DNA of 11,785 nt from an uncultured Erysipelotrichaceae bacterium. Its GTDB lineage: Bacteria; Bacillota_I; Bacilli_A; RFN20; CAG-826. Position 1 is the stretch's first letter. Each line of letters begins with the position of its first letter. Under the pieces are notes generated by a model, which saw only the letters and a program-made list of their open reading frames with translations, was not told where the DNA came from and did no database searches. The stretch is taken from contig CACYJD010000009.1 in the NCBI GenBank assembly GCA_902774655.1, positions 1-11,785 on the forward strand. The letters run 5' to 3'. Position numbers and translations under genes: made by a program. This document shows positions 8,218 to 11,785 of the stretch, one piece after another.

Positions 8218-8823
8218 TTAATTCACTATCTTCGTCGCTTTAAGAACAAAGAATCCTTTTTTCTTAGCAAGAACTTCAAAGTTTCCGTATTGTTCCTCTA
8301 GGAAATCCTTCACGGACAGGGCTCCTTGCGCTTTTCTAATCACGACGTAGAGCGAACCGCCATCAATTAAATGATTTTTCGCTCCAACATAGATCTCGTA
8401 AGTAACTTTCTTACCAGCTCTAATTGGAGGATTACTCACAATTGAATCAAATTGTCCTTCAATCTTGTTATAGATGTCACTTTGAAGGCAAGTGACTCGA
8501 TTGCTTAACATGAGAGTTTTAGCATTCTTCTTTGTCAGAAGTACTGCTCTTAGGTTGACGTCACAACAAGTGACATTTAATCGGTTATTTAGCTTGGCCA
8601 ACGTTAAGCCGATTGGTCCATAACCACAACCTAAGTCGAGCATTTTCTCTCCTAGATCAATAGGAAGTAAGGTCTCGATTAAGAGCCTACTTCCATCGTC
8701 TAGTTCATTTTTAGAAAATACACCGTTATCTGATTTAAGAATGAATTCCGTTCCGTTAATCACGTAGCGGATGTCTCTTTCTTTTGATTCTACAGTAGGA
8801 TCATTTGAGAAATATTGGGACAT
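8218..8823 (-). CDS. ybxB: Class I SAM-dependent methyltransferase, YbxB/RsmC family
   Basis: 201 residues, the single-domain size of the Gram-positive YbxB proteins, which match the C-terminal half of E. coli RsmC (16S rRNA G1207 N2-methyltransferase). Seen: the SAM-binding glycine motif LDLGCGYGPIG at 62-72, an acidic residue after the second strand (D88, in CCDVN) for the SAM ribose, and the catalytic NPP signature SNPPIRAGK at 130-138, typical of N-methylation of a base. The place between rplL and rpoB is the same as in B. subtilis, which supports a link with ribosome assembly. rRNA as substrate is inferred from the family. Start ATG 8823 lies 35 nt after the rplL stop and has no recognisable Shine-Dalgarno, so expression may be low or depend on ribosomes arriving from rplL. 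Confidence 0.9.
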   Translation of the reverse strand: MSQYFSNDPTVESKERDIRYVINGTEFILKSDNGVFSKNELDDGSRLLIETLLPIDLGEKMLDLGCGYGPIGLTLAKLNNRLNVTCCDVNLRAVLLTKKNAKTLMLSNRVTCLQSDIYNKIEGQFDSIVSNPPIRAGKKVTYEIYVGAKNHLIDGGSLYVVIRKAQGALSVKDFLEEQYGNFEVLAKKKGFFVLKATKIVN

Positions 8824-8858
8824 AATTTAAATCAGATTAGTAAGTTAGAAGAGGAAAC

Positions 8859-9236
8859 TTATTTAATTTCAACTTCTGCACCTGCTGCAACAAGGGCTTC
8901 CTTGTGAGCATTTGCTTCACTTTCGGAGATGTTTTCTTTGATGTTGCATGGAGCGCCATCAACGAGCTTCTTAGCATCCATAAGGCCTAAACCTGTGATT
9001 GCTTGAACTGCTTTAATAACTGCAACTTTTGTTGGGCCAACAGCTTTGAGAACTAAATTGACGCTAACTGGTCCTTTAGCAACTTCTTCTTCTGCTGGTG
9101 CTGCTGCTGCGGCTGCAACTGGAGCAGCTGCGGTAACGCCGAATTCTTCTTCGACTGCTTTAACTAAATCGTTTAATTCGAGAACTGTCATTTCCTTTAA
9201 GGAAGCAACGATTTCTTCTTTTGTTAACTTTGCCAT
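8859..9236 (-). CDS. rplL: Ribosomal protein L7/L12 (bL12)
   Basis: 125 residues, full length. The N-terminal dimerisation domain (1-33) is followed by an Ala/Pro-rich flexible hinge (about 34-50), then the C-terminal domain that recruits IF2, EF-Tu, EF-G and RF3 to the ribosome. The signature KVAVIKAV (70-77) and TGLGL (81-85) are present. Two usually basic positions on the factor-binding face are neutral: Q78 (normally Arg) and M86 (normally Lys in GLKEAK). There is also C97 in GAPC. I recall the Met and the Cys from mycoplasma L7/L12, so this is probably a lineage trait. Start ATG 9236 with GGAGG 9 nt upstream; 24 nt after rplJ. The strong ribosome-binding site fits the need for several L12 copies per L10. 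Confidence 0.98.
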   Translation of the reverse strand: MAKLTKEEIVASLKEMTVLELNDLVKAVEEEFGVTAAAPVAAAAAAPAEEEVAKGPVSVNLVLKAVGPTKVAVIKAVQAITGLGLMDAKKLVDGAPCNIKENISESEANAHKEALVAAGAEVEIK

Positions 9237-9260
9237 AGTATTTTTCCTCCTATATAGGCA

Positions 9261-9746
9261 TTATTGTTTGTCTGCAACTGCCTTGACTGCGCAAGCAAAG
9301 CTGCGGACTGGTGCTTGTAAGCACGATAAGAACATGGATAATAATCCGTTGCGGTCTGGGAGTTTTGCAACATCTTTAACTCCGTCAGCATCAACGACAC
9401 GACCTTCGATAAGTCCTGCTTTAATTTCAAGACTTTCGTTTCTCTTAGCAAATTTGGCTAAGACTTTTGGTGCGTCAACAACGCCTTTGGAGAAGACAAA
9501 TGCATTTGATCCATTTAAGTATTGTTCAAGTTCAGCATTACCCTTAGTAGCATTTGCTCTGCTAACTAAAGTGTTCTTATAAACGCTGAGGCTTGCATCA
9601 ACCGCTTTGAGAGACTTTCTGAGTTCACTAAGTTGAGCGACTGTTAATCCGCGATAGTCTACGATAACTAAAGAATTTGATTCTTCGAAGTTCTTTTCGA
9701 TTTCACTAACAATCTCTTGTTTACTCTTGAGAGTGTCTGGATTCAT
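9261..9746 (-). CDS. rplJ: Ribosomal protein L10 (uL10)
   Basis: 161 residues, slightly shorter than most L10 proteins. L10 anchors the L7/L12 dimers to the 23S GTPase centre through its N-terminal domain, and its C-terminal helix binds the L12 dimers. Seen: KQEIVSEIEKNF, then the conserved strand SLVIVDYRGLTVAQLSELRK, then the variable C-terminal helix ending FACAVKAVADKQ. The start is ATG 9746 because AGGAGGT lies 7 nt upstream; an in-frame TTG at 9788 would place that Shine-Dalgarno inside the gene and is rejected. The gene sits just after an L10 leader RNA, so its translation is probably repressed when free L10-L12 complex accumulates. Confidence 0.97.
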   Translation of the reverse strand: MNPDTLKSKQEIVSEIEKNFEESNSLVIVDYRGLTVAQLSELRKSLKAVDASLSVYKNTLVSRANATKGNAELEQYLNGSNAFVFSKGVVDAPKVLAKFAKRNESLEIKAGLIEGRVVDADGVKDVAKLPDRNGLLSMFLSCLQAPVRSFACAVKAVADKQ

Positions 9747-9801
9747 AGTTCTACCTCCTTGTTTAAATGTTCTTTTTAGAGGCTTCAATATACTTGGTTT
9801 T

Positions 9802-9850
9802 ATACCTGGGCAACATTATTAAGCCCCGTGGCCGTTGCTGTCTATGGTAT
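9802..9850 (-). promoter_or_regulatory. L10 leader RNA (autoregulatory kink-turn element)
   Basis: The gap between rplA and rplJ holds the hallmark of the bacterial L10 leader. On the minus strand, ATACC (9850-9846) pairs with GGTAT (9806-9802), and GCAAC (9838-9834) pairs with GTTGC (9814-9810). Between the stems on the 5' side lies TAGACA, and on the 3' side the second strand continues as GCCCAGGT, as in known leaders. The upper part has GGCC...GGGCTTAAT, another family trait. In E. coli and B. subtilis the L10-L12 complex binds this kinked RNA and blocks rplJ translation. The fit to sequence and place is close; a covariance search (Rfam L10 leader) would confirm it. Confidence 0.88.
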
Positions 9851-9868
9851 ATTGTGCTCTATTAATCA

Positions 9869-10549
9869 TTACGCATTGAGATCAACGTGTAATGCAGGGC
9901 CCATTGTTGTATGAACAGTGGCGTTTTTCATGTAGACACCTTTAACTGCTGCTGGTCTAACTTTTAATAAGGTAGTAGCAAGAGCTCTTAAGTTTTCTAC
10001 AAGATCACTGGTGCTAAAGCTGACTTTACCGAATGTAAGAGCCATGTTGGCATCTTTGTCTAAACGATATTCAACTTTACCTAATTTAATTTCGTGAATT
10101 GCTTTTGCGATATCAGGTGAAACTGTACCGGTTTTTGGGTTTGGCATTAATCCTTTAGGACCAAGAACTCTACCCATCTTACCAAGTTCACCCATCATAT
10201 CTGGTGTAGCAACGATAACATCGAAATCAAACCAGTTTTCTTTTTGGATTTTTTCAAGTAATTCCTTACCTCCGGCAAAATCCGCACCGGCATTTTTGGC
10301 TTCTTCAACCTTGCTTGTAATTGCACAGATTCTTTTTGTCTTACCATTTCCGTGTGGGAGAATGAGAGTTCCTCTGATTTGTTGATCTGCTTTTGTAGTG
10401 TCAACATTGAAATGGATAGAGACATCGACTGTTGCATCAAACTTAACTGTAGAAGTCTTCTTAACTAGCTCGCAAGCCTCTTCGATGGAATAGACTTTTT
10501 TGGAATCGACGAGTTCGAGAGCCTTCTTGTAATTCTTAGAAAGTTTCAT
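9869..10549 (-). CDS. rplA: Ribosomal protein L1 (uL1)
   Basis: 226 residues, normal length. L1 forms the mobile stalk near the E site and moves the deacylated tRNA; free L1 also represses its own mRNA. Seen: the conserved loop GPKGLMPNPKTGTV (130-143), which binds RNA, and the C-terminal TMGPALHVD, which completes the RNA-binding domain. Start ATG 10549 comes only 2 nt after the rplK stop. I see no Shine-Dalgarno upstream, where other genes of this operon have strong ones; translation therefore probably depends on ribosomes finishing rplK. That arrangement lets L1 control both genes through one site in the rplK leader. The gene ends in TAA and is followed by the L10 leader. Confidence 0.98.
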   Translation of the reverse strand: MKLSKNYKKALELVDSKKVYSIEEACELVKKTSTVKFDATVDVSIHFNVDTTKADQQIRGTLILPHGNGKTKRICAITSKVEEAKNAGADFAGGKELLEKIQKENWFDFDVIVATPDMMGELGKMGRVLGPKGLMPNPKTGTVSPDIAKAIHEIKLGKVEYRLDKDANMALTFGKVSFSTSDLVENLRALATTLLKVRPAAVKGVYMKNATVHTTMGPALHVDLNA

Positions 10550-10551
10550 AA

Positions 10552-10965
10552 TTATTCGTCAATCGCGATGCCCATATTGCGTGCTGTACCAGCAATAATC
10601 TTCATTGCTTGTTCGACATCATCGCAATTTAAGTCAGGTAATTTGTATTCAGCGATTTCTCTAAGTTTAGCTTTACTGATGTGTCCAGCAACTGTGGTCT
10701 TAGAATTGGCTGCGCCTTTTTTAATACCTGCTGCTTTGAGAAGTAAACCTGCAACTGGAGAAGTCTTGATAACGAAATCAAATGACTTATCTTCATAAGC
10801 TGTGATAATTACAGGAACGATTTCGCCTTTACGGTCATTAGTCTTCGCATTGAAGTCTGTGCAGAACTTAGGCATAACAACACCTGCAGATGCAAGTTTT
10901 GGTCCTGGTTTTGCTTCACCGCCTGGGAGTTCCATTTTCACAACTTTTGTGATTCTTTTACTCAC
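10552..10965 (-). CDS. rplK: Ribosomal protein L11 (uL11), with short proline-rich loop
   Basis: 137 residues. L11 sits with 23S helices 43-44 at the GTPase-associated centre and helps EF-G and stringent-response RelA. The C-terminal RNA-binding domain is ordinary (KLREIAEYKLPDLN, then GTARNMGIAIDE). In the N-terminal domain, the segment usually reading NPAPPVGPALGQAGVNIM is replaced by KPGPKLASAGVVM (19-31), about four residues shorter, so the PPVGPALGQ loop that contacts thiopeptides is missing. I recall a similar KPGPALAS form in mycoplasmas. Start is GTG 10965: AGGAGG is 9 nt upstream, and homology begins there (SKRITKVVK). An ATG at 10972 is out of frame and only 2 nt from the Shine-Dalgarno. 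Confidence 0.97.
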   Translation of the reverse strand: MSKRITKVVKMELPGGEAKPGPKLASAGVVMPKFCTDFNAKTNDRKGEIVPVIITAYEDKSFDFVIKTSPVAGLLLKAAGIKKGAANSKTTVAGHISKAKLREIAEYKLPDLNCDDVEQAMKIIAGTARNMGIAIDE

Positions 10966-10980
10966 GTGACATTTCCTCCT
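10958..10980 (-). promoter_or_regulatory. rplK ribosome-binding site, GTG start and overlapping ATG mini-ORF
   Basis: AGGAGG at 10980-10975 serves the GTG start at 10965 with a 9-nt gap. Between them an ATG (10972-10970) opens a four-codon frame that ends in TAA at 10960-10958, overlapping the rplK start. The ATG is only 2 nt from the Shine-Dalgarno, too close for efficient use, so it is probably silent. The GTG is the only in-frame start near the site. Confidence 0.75.
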
Positions 10981-10993
10981 TTTTTCTGAAATT

Positions 10994-11040
10994 TGTCAGT
11001 GATGTGGTCACAGAGCGAATCAGCTCTTCCACATACGACA
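10994..11040 (-). promoter_or_regulatory. Leader hairpin, likely L1-binding operator of rplK-rplA
   Basis: In the rplK leader, ATGTGG (minus strand, 11034-11029) pairs with CCACAT (11007-11002). Inside it, AGAGC (11027-11023) pairs with GCTCT (11016-11012) around a 6-nt loop. The two stems are joined by an asymmetric internal loop: a single A (11028) on one side and GTGA (11011-11008) on the other. A further GACA/TGTC pairing (11040-11037 with 10997-10994) extends the base. The GTGG-A...GTGA-CCAC arrangement resembles the L1 site of 23S rRNA, where GGUGG faces UGAAAUACCACC. It ends about 14 nt before the rplK Shine-Dalgarno. Structure is seen; L1 binding is inferred. Confidence 0.68.
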
Positions 11041-11070
11041 TTTACATGTACATTCACGCTCTCATCGGAA

Positions 11071-11106
11071 TATACGCGAAAAAGATTTTATCAAAATCTA
11101 TACGCG
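11071..11106. repeat. Pair of 8-nt direct repeats flanking the operon -10 box
   Basis: TATACGCG occurs at 11071-11078 and again at 11099-11106, 28 nt from start to start. One copy is in the promoter spacer and the other is at the predicted transcription start. Spacing is near 2.7 helical turns. It may be an operator half-site pair or chance; the GC-rich core stands out from its AT-rich surroundings. Confidence 0.5.
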
Positions 11107-11113
11107 TGAGCAA
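11085..11113 (-). promoter_or_regulatory. Main promoter of the rplK-rpoC operon
   Basis: Best sigma-A type match in the gap: -35 TTGCTC (11113-11108), exact 17-nt spacer, -10 TAAAAT (11090-11085). The predicted start is near 11078, giving a leader of about 110 nt to the rplK GTG, long enough to hold the L1-like hairpin. The -35 is only a half match, so an activator or an upstream element may help; AT-rich sequence lies just upstream. Two 8-nt direct repeats flank the -10 (11071-11078 and 11099-11106). Confidence 0.6.
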
Positions 11114-11142
11114 GTTTATTTTATAAAATGTGCATAATGAAG

Positions 11143-11169
11143 AAAAAATACTGCATAGCAGTATCTTTT
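11143..11169 (-). terminator. Intrinsic terminator after the P-type ATPase
   Basis: On the minus strand ATACTGC (11164-11158) pairs perfectly with GCAGTAT (11154-11148) around a TAT loop, followed by a run of T (11148-11143). The AAAAG before the hairpin can extend the stem against the T run. It begins 18 nt after the ATPase stop and separates that gene from the ribosomal operon. The A run on the other side means it could also work weakly in the opposite direction. Confidence 0.85.
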
Positions 11170-11186
11170 GTTAATTTTCATCGCGA

Positions 11187-11785
11187 TTATTTGACTTTTC
11201 GATATATCAATAGAAGTGAATTGATCACTAACAATATGGTTAAACCGGTGTCACTTGCTACATCAATCTCGATTGGAAAATTAGGGACAGTCATAGCCAA
11301 AATCATGACTAATAATTTGATTGAAAGTGCGACAACGATATTGAAAATTGCAGTACGTTTTGTCATCTTTCCAATACTGAAAGATTGATGGATTTTCATT
11401 GGATCATCATTCATCAAAATTATGTCAGCATTTTCGATAGCGGCATCACTGCCCACTCCACCCATTGCAAAGCCAATATCGGCGCGCTTAATTGATGGGG
11501 TATCATTAATGCCATCTCCTGCGAAAAGAACCGACTTCTTATTGGTTTTTTGCTCAATTTCAGCACTTACAAAACTTGTTTTATCTTGTGGTAAAAGATT
11601 CGAATGATATTCTTTTATTCCTACAACTTTTGATACTTTTTCTACGTTGTTTTCATTATCTCCAGAAAGCAACACAACACGCACTCCAGCTTTACTTAAT
11701 TTAGATACTAATTCTTTGGCATTATCACGAATAATATCTTCTAAAACTACATAACCATAATAGGTTTTATTTTTTGCTAAATGGA
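11187..11785 (-). CDS. Heavy-metal P1B-type ATPase (ZntA/CadA-like), C-terminal part
   Basis: Partial: the 5' end lies beyond the window, and the frame is open to the edge with 198 residues visible. ATP-driven membrane pump that exports Zn, Cd or Pb. Visible parts: the end of the nucleotide/phosphorylation region (YYGYVVLED), LLSGDN at about 38-43, the LLPQDK lysine motif, the hinge GDGINDTP at 89-96 (usually DGINDAP), and GFAMGGVGSDAAIENADI, the HAD-type signature of this family. Two last membrane helices follow, with Lys (about 156) and Asp (about 178, in ASDTGLT). These match the TM7-TM8 Lys and Asp that bind metal in E. coli ZntA and point to Zn/Cd/Pb rather than Cu. The metal-binding CPC motif and N-terminal domain are not in view. 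It ends in TAA and has its own terminator. Confidence 0.93.
   Translation of the reverse strand, partial: HLAKNKTYYGYVVLEDIIRDNAKELVSKLSKAGVRVVLLSGDNENNVEKVSKVVGIKEYHSNLLPQDKTSFVSAEIEQKTNKKSVLFAGDGINDTPSIKRADIGFAMGGVGSDAAIENADIILMNDDPMKIHQSFSIGKMTKRTAIFNIVVALSIKLLVMILAMTVPNFPIEIDVASDTGLTILLVINSLLLIYRKVK

Noticed and set aside
9046..9582. 178-codon plus-strand ORF opposite rplL and rplJ.
   Set aside because: It is antisense to two conserved genes, spans their junction, has an Ala/Thr-rich composition mirroring the L12 hinge, and has no start signal.
9747..9788. Longer rplJ from the in-frame TTG at 9788.
   Set aside because: The strong AGGAGGT would fall inside the coding sequence, and the extra residues are not L10-like.
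11083..11099. AT-only hairpin with T run as the main terminator of the ATPase.
   Set aside because: The stem has one G-C pair, and a better GC-containing terminator lies closer to the gene at 11143-11169; it also overlaps the -10 box.
11128..11388. 86-codon plus-strand ORF overlapping the ATPase 3' end.
   Set aside because: It starts within the terminator region and runs antisense to the conserved membrane helices of the ATPase; no family features.
1..11785. A new defence, mobile or multi-gene accessory system.
   Set aside because: All genes except the two at the edges are core ribosomal, polymerase or rRNA-modification genes; no repeats, transposase, integrase or toxin-antitoxin pair is visible.

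Overview
The window looks like the chromosome of a low-GC Bacillota lineage close to the Mollicutes (Acholeplasma/RF39-like bacteria are the sort of group I have in mind), but one that uses the standard code. Reasons: AT-rich DNA; the Bacillota order rplK-rplA-rplJ-rplL-ybxB-rpoB-rpoC; an L11 with a shortened proline-rich loop and an L7/L12 with a Met/Cys pattern that I recall from mycoplasmas; an Asn at the rifampicin-critical RpoB position, as in Spiroplasma; TGG codons for Trp; and TAA as the stop of every intact gene. The lineage is inferred from memory of these families, not from a search.

Layout: everything is on the minus strand, so it reads from right to left. From 11785 to 11187 is the C-terminal end of a Zn/Cd/Pb-type P1B ATPase, closed by an intrinsic terminator (about 11143-11169). 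A promoter (-35 at 11108-11113, -10 at 11085-11090) then starts the ribosomal protein/RNA polymerase operon. Its leader carries a hairpin that resembles the L1-binding site of 23S rRNA. Next come rplK (GTG start), rplA (no Shine-Dalgarno, probably coupled to rplK), an L10 leader RNA, rplJ, rplL, a YbxB/RsmC-type methyltransferase, rpoB and rpoC. A strong terminator (622-656) ends the operon. A new promoter then drives a secreted lipoprotein that resembles the N-terminus of M6 (immune inhibitor A-like) metallopeptidases and runs off the left edge.

How the genes work together: L11 and L1 form ribosomal features near the GTPase centre and the L1 stalk; L10 and L7/L12 form the stalk that recruits translation factors; YbxB probably modifies rRNA; RpoB and RpoC form the catalytic core of RNA polymerase. 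The two leader RNAs fit classical feedback by L1 (on rplK-rplA) and by the L10-L7/L12 complex (on rplJ-rplL and perhaps onward).

Two lesions stand out. rpoC, normally essential, lacks 10 nt inside the universally conserved motif just before the trigger loop, which splits it into two overlapping frames. The lipoprotein gene carries an exact 28-nt tandem duplication that stops it after 53 codons; removing one copy restores a clean reading frame. Both lie within about 1.2 kb of each other, so assembly or sequencing error must be considered first; a slip-strand phase switch is a real alternative for the lipoprotein. I found no CRISPR array, insertion sequence, tRNA or rRNA gene, prophage or defence locus, and nothing I would call a new multi-gene system.
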